64,000 nucleotides of DNA from Diospyros lotus. Taxonomy: Eukaryota; Streptophyta; Magnoliopsida; Ericales; Ebenaceae. The notes below the pieces were generated by a model. That model was not told where the DNA came from and did not search any database. It saw only the letters and a list, made by a program, of their open reading frames with translations. Where the stretch lies: contig NC_068352.1 in NCBI RefSeq assembly GCF_014633365.1, positions 26,383,310 to 26,447,309 of the forward strand. The letters are read 5' to 3'. Below, piece by piece: positions 32,560 to 43,601 of this stretch (positions within the stretch are counted from its first letter, which is position 1; every line of letters begins with the position of its first letter). The position numbers were made by a program, and so were the translations under genes.

Positions 32560-33060
32560 TCGCAACATTGATTGTTCAAAACCCTGTTGAAATTTTTTGA
32601 ACAGAACCCTAATTTTTCAAAACCTCTTGATTTTGAAAAAGCCCTAATTGTTTAATTGAGACAATAATTTTTCAAAAACCCTAATTTTTTAAAACCTCTT
32701 GATTTAAAAAAAAAAAAACTAATTCTTTAACTGAGAAGTTAAACAATTGTTTAAAAACCCAACTTGTCCAAAACTATTTGGAACCATAATTGTTCAAAAC
32801 CTCATGATTTTCAAAAAGCCCTAATTGTTCAAATGAGAAATTAAATAATTGTTCAAAACCTCCTAATTTTTAAAAAGTCATAATTGTTCAATTGATAAAT
32901 TAAGCAATTGTCCAAAAACCCTAGTTATTCAAAACCTCTTGATTTGCAAAAATCCCTATAATTGTTCAATTGCAAAAATTGAACAATTGCTCAAAACCCT
33001 AATTGGAACCCTAATTTTTCAAAAACCCCTTGATTTTCAAAACTCCTAGAAATTGAACAA
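32560..33060. repeat. AAACCCTAATT / TTGTTCAA minisatellite (unit A copy)
   Basis: Same degenerate repeat family as 2880-3260 and 63600-64000, here uninterrupted, so it shows the original state of the site where the solo LTR at 3265 inserted in unit C. Confidence 0.8.
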
Positions 33061-33356
33061 TTGGAATAATTAGAATATCTAGTTATCTTACTCTCAAATA
33101 GTAAATTGCATTTCAAATTTAGAACATACAATACTGAATTCAACTTTAAACCAGAAAATTTCATATCACCATGTCCTACTGCCTTGCACATTAACCCATC
33201 TGCCACCATGATCCCAATATTCTTCTTACAAGATTTATTATTGATAAGCCCTATTATAGAACCCATCATATGATCAGACACACCCATGTCCACAATCCAA
33301 GCATCGCGTGTATTTTTATAGAGTGTTCTAAAACGTGGCCAAGGTGGCCGTCGCAA
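32991..33356 (-). pseudogene. Copia-type protease / pre-integrase relic (unit A)
   Basis: Open minus-strand frame with TRDAWIVDMGVSDHMMG, VADGLMCKAVGHGDMKFSG and KLNSVLYVLNLKCNLLFESK. The catalytic triplet is D-M-G, as in the unit C copy at 5746. It is an isolated piece of a Copia polyprotein whose remaining domains are not nearby. Confidence 0.75.
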
Positions 33357-33592
33357 TTAAGCCCTAGTCGGCACCCCTAGGCATCAGGCCTGATTAATCG
33401 GGTGCCTAGGCAGCGCCTAGTCGCCTAGGTTGAGTGCAGCCTGGGCCGCCTACCCATTGGGTCGTGCGTGGCTTGGATCGATATCTTTCAGTTAAGATTC
33501 CTCCTCTATCTCTCTCTCTCTCTCTCTCATCGTTACTTTCTCAGTCTCTCACCGCTTTCTCCTTCTCTCTTGTTTCCATTTTCCCCGATTAG

Positions 33593-34788
33593 TAGAAGTG
33601 TGCAATCGGTTATAACCGAACCGAACCAACCAAAAAATACTAACCGAACCGAACCGGCCAACATATAATAACCAAACCGACCAGCCCTACTAACCAAAAT
33701 CGAACTAACCGAAAACTAAACTAAATTAACCGAACCGATAACCGATTATGCAAAATCAGTATAGAAACAAACCATTCTTCCAATTTGCAGAAATGAAATA
33801 CAAGAACAGCATATGCAAAAGCAGCAAAACCATTTAGAAATTGAGAGAATACAAATTAATTTGTGCAAAAGAAGGAAATACAAATGAAAGGAAGAAATAT
33901 CAAGAAACTATCTCACTGAAACTAAGTAACTAACCTCACTGAAATATCAAGAAACTAATCCATAACAAGGAAACGAAGGGGACGGTCGATCATCACTGAA
34001 AGTTAAAAAAATTGAAAAATTAAAACCCTAACCTAACATCAATACTAACCTCTATCTGATGGTCGATCATTGTTGGTATGGTCGTATGGGGTCGATCGTC
34101 TAAGCACAAGGGAAGGAAGAAACAAGGAGACGAAGGGGATGGCGATCGGCGAAGGGAAAGGCGTCGGTCTGGTCGATGAACTTCGACACCCACGTCGTCA
34201 TCGTCGATTGCCCCTCCGCCACTTCGGCAACTGCCGCCATGGCCCAGATCTTGGAATAACCCTCGTCGATCGTCCAAGCACAAGGAAAAGAAAAAACGAA
34301 TGTGAGGGATGGTGGGGTGAGGGTTAGGGTCCGATTCGGTCGGGTGTGGGTTCCGTGTTTTGGGGCCGCCAGAATCGATCTCGCAATCTCTCCTGCGAGT
34401 GGGAGGGTGGGGGGAGATAGAGAGAGAGAAGGGGGGTGCAGTTTCAGCAGTAGTCGCAGGCGAGGGTGATGGGGGAGAGAGAGAGAGAGAGAACTCAGAG
34501 AATGAGGGAATGAGATTCGCGGGTTGGGTTCCGTGTTTGGCGTTAGGGGGTGGGGGTCGCTGAACCGGTTAGTTCAGTAGGGGGCGGCTGAACCGGTTAA
34601 TTCGATTAACCAAATTTTTGAAAATTAAAAATATTACTAACCTAACCGAACCGAACCGTTTTATAAAAAAAATTGAACCGAATTAACCAAACTAAATTAT
34701 TTCATCAAAAAAATTGAACCAAACCGACTAATTATTTGGTCGGTTCAGTTCAGTTAGTTACGTTTAACCGAACTTCTGCTCACCCCTA
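33593..34788. mobile_element. Nonautonomous hAT-like element with GGTTCGGTT-type repeats
   Basis: The insertion is exact. CCGATTAG stands on both sides (33585-33592 and 34789-34796), an 8-bp duplication, and unit C has the empty site (CCAATTAGAGCG at about 6318). Ends are inverted: left TAGAAGTGTGCAATCGGTT; right, on the other strand, TAGGGGTGAGCAGAAGTTCGG. Both termini carry many copies of CCGAACCGAACC or its complement. The middle (about 33960-34570) is GC-richer, with GGTCGAT and GAGAGA text, and may be captured host sequence. No transposase frame is present; mobilisation would depend on a hAT transposase made elsewhere. Confidence 0.85.
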
Positions 34789-34867
34789 CCGATTAGAGCG
34801 TCCCTCAGTTTTCCTTTAACTCCCTTCAAATGTTATCTTCCACCTCCTAGACCGCTTCTAGGATGCC

Positions 34868-35065
34868 CTAGAGAAATACTCTTATCTTGGGCATGTCCCA
34901 AGTCTGTGACATAACGAAGTTGACAATGTCACTTCCCATTTTCAATTCTATATACTCATAAGAAGCTCCGAAAGCTAAGATCGTATAAGCAATAGTCCAA
35001 AGCATTGATGAAAGCAACCCACCCAACGCGTCGGGCTGCATTTCTAAATGGTTGTCAAGCCTCAC
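34868..35065 (-). pseudogene. Unrecognised short open frame shared by units A and C
   Basis: A 65-codon minus-strand frame (…LGGLLSSMLWTIAYTILAFG…, then ELKMGSDIVNFVMSQTWDM) in unit A. Unit C has the same region (about 6395-6590) but lacks about 29 bp, which breaks the frame. The residue pattern is protein-like rather than random AT sequence, but I do not recognise the family. It may be an exon or gag piece carried by whatever element also left the Copia protease relic, on the same strand. Confidence 0.3.
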
Positions 35066-35081
35066 CTTAGTAAATGATTTT

Positions 35082-37835
35082 TGTAATACCTGAGAATAAT
35101 TTGAGGATAAAAATGATATTTGATAAAGGGCATAAATGGAATTGTGGGAAAAATAAGATTATAGGACACACTAACACAGCTTTGGACGACCGAATTAGTC
35201 AAAGGGAGTACCTCGGACTCTAGATAATTAAGAAAAATGGTATAGTATCATCGAGTAGAATAAATTATGATTTTTGGTGATGAAAGAAATGAGATCGGGA
35301 ACAGTTTTCGGTACAGCAAAAATACAGCTGCCAATTAGGTCGTATTACCGAATTGTTATAAACGATGTCCGAAAAATCAACGGAGTGTGTCTAGGACTAA
35401 TATTTGATGTATAGAACAACCCTTAAGTGGTTTCAGGTTGAATCGAGTGGATTTGAGGTCAAAACGATCAATCGGGCCTAAGTGTAATTTTCTAAAAATG
35501 CCCGAGGGAGGTCAAAACGGTAATTTTTTAAAAGTTTCAAGGGAGAAATGAGAAGTACTAATCTTGAGGGTCTTAGTGAGGGTGCTAGAAAGATTAGGGG
35601 CTTGAGGACAAGGGCCAAAATGCAAAAGAGAAATTTCAAGGGGCTAAAATGCAATTTTCAGAAAGTTGCACATGCATGGCCGATTTGGCCGTAGATTTGG
35701 CTGGGAAATCCGGTGATTTGGAAGCCTAGGTTCGTTAGGGCATGGCCTAGGAGGCGTGGGGAAGAAGTTTTGGCCGGAAATCGGCCACATGGGGGTCGGA
35801 TTTGGGCTATAAATAGCCAAGGGTTTCGACCGAATTTGAAGCACCAAATAGCTCGAGTTTGAGGGCAAATCGAGGGAATACAATAAGGGGCTTTTCATCC
35901 TTGAGGCAAGAGGAGCATTTCTGGAGAATTTGGTGAATTTTCGAGGCGTTTTGAGGGTGTTTCGAGGGTGGCCGGAAAAGCCCTAGGCGGACTGCCACCG
36001 AGACCTGTAACTCGAGTTTTAAAGCACTTTTCGGCGTCCTTTCGGCCTGAAACCGATGGGGCTAGGATCGATTCTTCATGGGCTTTCAGGGGGTACCCGT
36101 TTCGTGGTGATCGAAGCAACCCCCGGCGGCCGGCTCAAGGTTGAAGACGGTGGCGCGTGACTGCCACGCGCTAGCCTTTGCTTCCAGCCCACTCGCCGGC
36201 GCGTGGGGGCTCAGGTAATTTTTCAAATTTTTTATTATTTTAAGAAAAATAAATTAGGAATTATGGTGGAGGAAAATTTTGAAAAATGTTGGAGAAAATG
36301 GTCATTTTGTAATTTTCAAGGTAAATAAGGTTTATGGAAAATAGGAGGAGATATTGGAAAATTTTCAGAAAATTCTAGGAGTTATGAAATATTTATTTAT
36401 GAATTGTTGTGAAGAAAAATTGAGGAAAAATCTTGAGTAGGCATTTATTAGAATTTTTGAGGAAAAAATATAGAGGAAATAGGAAGAAAATTATGGAAAA
36501 ATTGGAAAAATAGATATTGATATGGTTTTGAACAAACGTGATGTCTAGAGTATCGTTGAAGCTCAAGGTTGAATTATAAGAGCGTCAGGCACGAGAATCG
36601 AGGTCAGACACGCAAATCGAGGTGACTCGCGCTCCTCAAGAAAAAATTGAGTTGCAAGGTGAGTGGTTCTACCCAAAAAGACTTTAAGTGACATGTGAAT
36701 GGTTTACTGTGAGTGTTCATCCCTATGGTTTGGTTTATTGTGATGGATTGTCCAAACGGTTATTTACACATGCATTAAATTTCGTACGGTAAATTGCATA
36801 TATTGAAATGTTAATTTTAAGCTATGCATGTTATGATTTTCGACATTGGCTTGTTTTGTGTCGTCCATGTGGGACGTTGGTTGGTAACCTGTGACGTAGC
36901 CCAGAGTGACAGCACTCGGGATGCGTACCTAGGATTAATGCTAGGTGACCCACTTGGGACGGGGTTGAGACGAACTTCACCCTACGGGACCCAAGTGGCG
37001 GGGCTGAGAGTGGACACCACCCCGGTTGTTGGCTCAAGTGGCGGCGCTGCGAGTGGACACCACCTCAAGTTCATTTGAGCAATAGCATTAATGCCGAGGT
37101 GACGTCGATTCCGAGGACAGTACTGATGTGATACTCTTGGTGCTAAGGTTGCGTTGGGTTTTGGAATGCTTTTGAGTTGAAGCGTAAAGTCTAACAATGA
37201 CAATGGGGTGATTCCCGGGTTTATATGTCGAGGTTGTCCCTCTTAAGCAGGATTGTTTTGCCAATGGGCCGAAGTGGTCGTGTCGCCTTTAGAGAGATTG
37301 CATTTTCCCCGGTTAGGGTTAAGTGCTATATGGGATTCTCTTAGGCTGGTGCGTATTGGGATTTATCGATTTTGTATATGATTTTTCATATCTACATGAA
37401 AACGTTTTTGAACTCTCATTTAGATGATTCAGCATCTAATTTGGACTATGTCCCTAGAATATTCAAACGTTCCAAGTAAAAGCAGTGGCGTCAAGGGAAA
37501 GAATGTCATCGAGATGTAACTGCTATGTTTAGTTTTTGTAGGTTTTTTCTATGATTACGATGTTCAGAGGTTATGTAATATTTTGATATTTTCATGTGAA
37601 ACATCGATTTGGTTATTGTAAAGAAATTGTCGGTTATACATCATTGAGGTTTCGATCTTGCTTCCGCTGATGTGATTGTTAATACCTGTCTTAGTTTATT
37701 TATTATTAAATTTTGATATGCTAAGAAGGCACGATCGGGATTCACGGGAAATGATTATGATGAGGGTATATATAAAAATATATATATATCCGAAATCTCG
37801 AGGTAATGCACGTTGTGGGAAAACGGGGCGTTACA
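35082..37835 (+). mobile_element. Solo LTR (long TGTAATACC family) in unit A flank
   Basis: Starts TGTAATACCTGAG and ends AAACGGGGCGTTACA, 2754 bp. Flanks ATTTT (35077-35081) and ATCTT (37836-37840) are a one-mismatch 5-bp duplication. Unit C has the uninterrupted sequence near 6570-6580. TATA box GGGCTATAAATAGCC near 35805. It contains the family's shared segment (CATTTAGATGATTCAGCATC, then CCCTAGAATATTC) near the 3' end. No internal coding region. Confidence 0.88.
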
Positions 37836-38107
37836 ATCTTGCCTTAATGCCGACGCGAGGCCGTGAATCCTAATAGAGTAGTTTTTTCCATCAAGGCATA
37901 TGGACATGAGAGTGGCATTAGTCTTATCTTTTACTTAATAGTCAAAGTAAAGATTAGGGGGTTATTGTTGTGCCATAGAATTCCCAAGCGTCCACCTAGG
38001 GGTATTTTGATCAATAAGCCCAAGACGAGCAAATCCAAAAAATGGTCCCGAGTCAATACACGTTTCCCAAGAAGAAATCGTGGGTAAATAGCCAAAGAAT
38101 CATTGAT
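37836..38107. repeat. Unit A flank, last recognisable part
   Basis: Matches 6590-6850 of unit C (CCGTGAATCCTAA, a purine tract, TGTTGTGCCATAG at 37966, CACGTTTCCCAAGAAGAAAT). Collinearity ends at 38107 (CATTGATGGG). The next base belongs to the inside of a long LTR, so this is a broken junction. Confidence 0.8.
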
Positions 38108-38619
38108 GGGACAACCCTTTAGTGGTTTCAGGAAGAAACGAAAGGGTTTACGACCAAAACGAAGATTCAGGCCTAAGTACAGTTTTTTTGAAATTGCCAG
38201 AGAGAGATTGAAACTACGTTTTTTCAGAATTTTCAGGTGTCAAATGGAAGTCTTAGGACTTGAGAGACGTAATTGTAATTATGAAAAGTTGAGGGGCTTG
38301 TGTAAAAGGGCCAAAGTAGTAATAGCCAAAATTGGAGGGGTCAAAGTGCAAAATCAGCAAAGTTTGGCCAATGGGAAACCGACCAGCATCTTTCCGGTTG
38401 GCGACGGCCAATTTCGACCACATGGTTGCACGAGGGATGGTCAGAGGAGGATTTTTTTGTAAAGGTATGGGTCAACAACAACCATGAGGGTGGCCGAAAA
38501 TTGAAGAAAACCGACCAAGAAGTTGGTCGGATTGTCGAGCAACTTGCAAATCACTTTTGTGGTCGAGTGATGCTGCTTTGAGGTCTATCCGAGGCAGGTA
38601 TATGCTCTAAGGGATATGG
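38108..38619 (+). mobile_element. Left part of a long LTR, 5' end missing
   Basis: Begins in the middle of LTR text (ACAACCC..AGTGGTTTCAGG) that in the complete LTRs lies about 310-340 bp from the start. It runs to 38619, where another LTR is inserted. Its continuation is 47462-48751, as shown by the TATGG duplication. Confidence 0.7.
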
Positions 38620-39173
38620 TGTAATACCCGGGAATGGTATGAGGATATAAATGGTATTTAATGAAGGGTATAATTGAAATTTGTGGGAAAATGAGATTTT
38701 AGGGTACACTAACGCAGCTTTGGATGACCGAATTAGTCAGAGGAAGTACCTCGGACCCTAGACGATTAAAGAAAATGGTATAGTATCGACGAGTGATTTA
38801 AGTTATGATTTTTAGTGATGAAAGAAATTAAATCGGGAGCAATTTTCGGTACAATTGTAAATCAGACTGAAAAATCAAATCGTCGTAGGAGACTTTCAGA
38901 AAATCAACGGAACCTTGAGGGGGCTTTGGTTTTGAGTAAGAATCAACCCTAAAGAGATTTCGGGATAAAACAAGGGTCCCGTGAGGGTCCAGGGGCAAAA
39001 TCGTCCTTATCGAATAATCTTGAAATTATTAATTGTGGATTTCTGATATTTGAATCTGAATGAAATTTGCATCTAAGAGTGTAATTATAATTGTGAAATG
39101 GTTAGAGTGGGATTTAGAATTAATTGAGAGATTTATATATAAATGATTCTAATATAATATAATAAATTATATC

Positions 39174-39205
<32 letters not shown>

Positions 39206-40948
39206 GGGGGGGGGGGGGGGGGGGGGAGCGGTGAAGCAATTCGTGGGGTGCACATTGGAAGTTTAGGAAGCAAAGTTTAAATTAATTAAATTTAATGAAG
39301 CTGCGCGGTGCCCAATTGAACTGGAAGGCAAGCATATAGAAAATATAATATAATATATTATAGATAAGAATGGTGGCCAAGTTACAGAGATTCCTTTAAT
39401 ATAGCAAGAGATGAACTTAATTTATAACATATATATTTAGATTATATATAGCAAGAGATTTAGCGGCGTTTAAATATTTAGGTATGTGGGTAAAGTTAGT
39501 ATAAATGTTATATATTTAAATTATAAAATTTATACGATTAGATTATATAGTTTACGAGGTTAGATTTAATTAATTTAAGTTACGGTCCTATTAATGCAAC
39601 AAAACGTTTTACTTCGCAATGGGAGCACAAAAGAAGCTGAAATCAACTGTTTTCAAGCAAGCTCATAACCCTCTCTTCGCGTTATTTAATTTTCATAAGA
39701 GTTTCCGTGATTTCTAGTATTTTAAACCATCTCTCACCTCGATTCAATTCCACGCATTAATTATGCAAATGCGTGCGGTGATCATTTTATAATATGCGAG
39801 TTGATGTTGAAACTATATACATGACTCAGAGATATTTATTTCTAACCGTCACGGGATTTTGTATCGCCCCTACTTTCCTTGGGAATGATGCCGAACCCTT
39901 TGGGGGCTAAATTCTTAGAGAGTTTGGGAGACTCGATATAATTGTGGCAATTAATTGATTAGTTTCCGTCTATTATTTAATATCATCAAATAAGTGAGAT
40001 CAGCCAATAATGTGAGTAGCAAAGTGCGTTACCCATGATCCCGAAAGTAAAGTGGTACAAATACTTACGTTGAATAGGGGTTCATACCTTGACCCCGAAA
40101 TCGTATGAGATATCAATATGTCTGCCTGCAAATATTGGGGCTAATATTTTATGCCGTAAATAGGTTGGGAACGTACCAATATGGTTTCAAAGACGTAATT
40201 TGCATAATATGGAAAATATGAGTTTTTGCCTGGACCTATCAGAATAAATATTTCCATAACCACTGTGTAAACCCTGGCATATACATAGTGGTGTGAGTTG
40301 CATGTGATCATGTAAGATATTTTATATATGTTTTTCAAGTGAAGTTTACTCGTCCCCTTGGCCTCTGAACGAGGGCACTGCTATCGTTGTGCCGGTGATA
40401 TCCGAGCAGGTTAAGCATGTGCTGCCATGCCAAAGAGGGTGATAAATGGTTAATGAATAGTATGAGCTTTGATGTTATACATGATATTGTTGAGCATATT
40501 GAGCCTAAGGGTTATTTGTATTTTATAAAACATGTGCATGATATAAAAAGTAATGTGAATATGAACATGCATGTCGATGTACGACACAATATGAACTCGA
40601 CCTGATTGGCCATTTCCATAATTATGAATATGATGCCCATTTATTTCAGATATGCTTGCTAAGCCTTGTGGCTCACGTTGTTTTTAGCATCATTCCAGGT
40701 TAAGGAAGTGAAAGTTCGAGACTAAGTTTAGTTGTATCAAATCCTTGCAGATAGTCATGTGTGCAGGGCTCTCCCGACCTAAAAGATCCTTGGAGGTGAG
40801 TGTGGACAGGGGCTCAAATGGAGTGTTTTGTTAGGTTTGTGTAGCTGATGCTATGATTTGTAAGTAAGAGCCCATAAAATGTGAAATTTTGTTAGTGTGC
40901 TGCTACGGTTGTAAATAAATATCGATGTGAAAATTTATGGCCGTTACA
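38620..40948 (+). mobile_element. Long LTR, TGTAATACC family, in the nest
   Basis: Starts TGTAATACCCGGG at 38620 and reaches a GGCCGTTACA end at 40948 (2329 bp). It includes the CCCTACTTTCCTTGGGAATGA text also seen in the LTR at 48992. The left flank is TATGG (38615-38619). The same TATGG follows the LTR end at 47461, not 40948. So the left end is paired with a distant right end, and this LTR may be the left half of a composite. It has a TA/TG microsatellite and a 20-odd G run at 39173-39226. Confidence 0.65.
39173..39226. repeat. (TA)n(TG)n followed by a run of about 22 G
   Basis: Compound tract inside the LTR. The unbroken G run is long enough to form a G-quadruplex in single strand and is a likely sequencing-length error spot. 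Confidence 0.9.
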
Positions 40949-43601
40949 TGCGGTTTTTAGAAATCGTCGCAAAATTCATTAAAAAATTTAATTTAGCGGT
41001 TATTTTTCAAAACCGCAGCTAAATTAAAAAAATCAAATAATTTATAATTAAAATTAAATTAACATTTGCGGCGATTTTCAAAAATCGCCGCAAAATTCAT
41101 TAAAAATTTTAATTTAGTGGCGGTTTTTAACCGTTGCTAAATTTAAAAATAATTAAATAATTCAAAATTAAAATTAAATTGAATTAAATTAATAAAAAAA
41201 ATATAAAATCTTAAAAAGAAATTGAAAAATTAATTTAAATTAATTGCAAAATCTTTATATATATAAAAGTAGGATAGTCTTGAAAAAAGAAATTTCCTCC
41301 CAAAACTTGTATTAATTAATAATTTGTAATTAACATTTATTGTATTAATAATTTACATTTTGTAATTTTCATTAATAATTTAAAATTTTCAATTGCTTTG
41401 AAATAATAAGTACATAGTAATAAAATTTTCCCCCAAAACTTGCATTAATGATTTGCATTTAGTACTTATTGCATTAATAATTTACATTTTGTAATTTGCA
41501 TCTTTATATATATAAAAGTAGGATAGTCTTGAAAAAAGAAATTTTCTTCCAAAACTTGCTTTAATGATTTACAATTAATACTTATTGCATTAATAATTTG
41601 CATTTTATAATTTGCATTAATAATTTAAATCATTCAATTGCTTTGAAATAATAAGTAGTAATAAAATTTTCCCCCAAAACTTGCATTTAATTATTTGCGT
41701 TTAATACTTATTGCATTAATAATTTATATTTTGTAATTTCCATTAATAATTTAAATCTTTCAATTGTTTTGAAATAATATGTACTAATTATTGTAAAATT
41801 AATAATAAATTTTAAATATACGAGTTTTTCAATGCTAATTGTTTTGTATTAAATTTGCATGAGTTTTATGAGAAATATTAATAGACAACTTAAACTATTA
41901 ATTAAGTCGTAGAAAATTATCCATTTATTTAAAATATTATTTTTATATCTTTATTATATGTATATTTATATTTATATAATATTAAAATATGATAGTCAAA
42001 AAAAATATTTTGCCAAACGTCAATCAATGGTGAATTTTTTTCTCTCAAAAACTTGCATTAAATCAAAGGTAGTGATTAATTACTTTAATAATTATATTAT
42101 AGTCTTGAAAATGTGATGTCTTAACAAATTCATAAAAAATTATTTAAAGTTGTCAAATGTTAGGGTTTTTCAATGTTAATTAATATTTAAGGTATCACAT
42201 TTTTAAGACTATGGAAGAAATCAAAATTAATTTTTTTAAAATTTTGTTATTATTGAAAAAACTTATTTTTACTCATATTTAAGAGTTTTAATTTATATTT
42301 ATAATTATAATATAATAAATAAAAAATAACGAACGTTTTTAAGTGAAAATATTTATTTATAAATAAATATAATATAATAAAAAATTATAAGTATTTTCTC
42401 AAGTGAGCTATTTAATATGTTAATTATTCTTTAATACATTGAATGACAGTATATTGAATTAAAAGTGTTCTCCATTAATATATTGAATAGTGAATAATTA
42501 AGTAAACTTAATTTTTTTTAACATGATTAAAGATTAAAAAAAATTATAATTATCAATTATGTTAAAATTATTTAAAATAATAAATTTATTTTTTTATTTT
42601 TAAATTAAACTCTCCCATATATCACACGGGTTCACCACTAGTTAATTAAAAATTTAATTTAAAAAATAAAAATAAAAAAAATTAACAAAATTTTAATAAT
42701 TTTAAAAATTAAAAATTAAAAAAAATTATAATTATCAATTTTGTTAAAATTATTTAAAATAATAATTTTATTTTTTTTATTTTTAAATTAAACTCTCCCA
42801 TATATCACACGGATTCACCACTAGTTAATTAAAAATTTAATTTAAAAAATTAAAATAAAAATAAAAATAACAAAATTTTAATAATTTTAAAAAATATATA
42901 ATTTTTTTTATTTTTAATCAATTAATTTAGTTAATTTAATTCAATTAATTTATTTTTAATTTATTCCTTTACTCTTTTAAAAAAAAATTAATTAATTAAT
43001 TTCTTTAATTTATATTAAAAAATATAAAATATAATTCTGGAAAGTAGTGGTTGTTTTGGTATATAATTTATATATGCGGTTATATAACAAGGGAGCTTAG
43101 CAAATCAGACGATCGCGAGCATGCACGTGCACAGTGGAGGTCGCCGGTTCGAAACTGGGGAGGGGAGGCTAGAAATTTATGTGGCGCACGGACATGCGGC
43201 CACGTGGCTACGCGGGCACAGGTGGGTCCGAGTAGGTAGGCGGGGGCGGGTGGGAGAAATTAAAATTTTTAATTTTGTTTTAAATTTAGTGGCAGTTTCT
43301 AAAATTAAAATTTTTAATTTTTTTTTATTTTTGCAGCGGTTGAAAAACTGTCGTTAAAATTAAAAATTTTAATTTCTTTTATAATTTTCATGGCGGTTGA
43401 AAAATCGCCACTATATATTTTATAAATCGCCGCTAAATCACTAATTTTGCGACGGTTTTAAAACCGTCGTAAAAAATATAATCAGCGGCGGTTAGTCAAA
43501 ATTGCCGCTAAATGCTCCACGACGACTGATTTAGAGACGGTTTTGAAAACCGCCGCTAAATACAAAAAAAATCGCCGCTAAATGTCAGTTTTTTTGTAGT
43601 G
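40949..43601. mobile_element. CACTA-like DNA transposon remnant, nonautonomous
   Basis: The right end, read on the minus strand, is CACTACAAAAAAACTGACAT followed by TTAGCGGCG, a classic CACTA terminus, at 43601. Both sides carry subterminal repeats of the GCGGCGATTTT / AAAATCGCCGC kind (about 40950-41160 and 43260-43600), in both orientations. The left terminus itself is missing: the sequence starts directly after an LTR end. The interior is AT-rich and holds a Helitron-like insertion, plus a GC-rich patch (43090-43250) without a convincing frame. No transposase is encoded. Confidence 0.65.
41252..42824 (+). mobile_element. Helitron-like element with doubled 5' and 3' ends
   Basis: Left ends: A|TCTTTATATATATAAAAG at 41252 and an almost identical second copy at 41501. 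The roughly 250-bp stretch after each is repeated, with TTGCATTAATAATTT text. Right ends: CCCATATATCACACGGG, then TTCACCACTAG|T at 42641, and again, with one base changed in the GGG, at 42824. TC…CTAG ends set between A and T, with a hairpin-like GC run a few bases before CTAG, are the marks of plant Helitrons. No Rep-helicase gene is present. The doubled ends suggest tandem capture or internal duplication. Confidence 0.6.

Larger units (their letters stand above)
31000..33592. repeat. Unit A 3' flank, first part
   Basis: Collinear with the sequence downstream of copy B (61650-64000, less its MITE) and, from 31447, with unit C (1870 onward). It contains the poly-C/CT/CA tract (32400-32450), the AAACCCTAATT minisatellite (32560-33060) and the Copia protease relic. 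It is interrupted at 33593 by a nonautonomous hAT. A local duplication of about 45 bp (AATGAATAGAAAGATATTAG) at 31545 is private to A. Confidence 0.85.

Noticed and set aside
43051..43357. Frames in the GC-rich patch of the CACTA-like element as a transposase remnant
   Set aside because: No TNP or transposase motif is visible; the patch is short and the frames are composition-driven.
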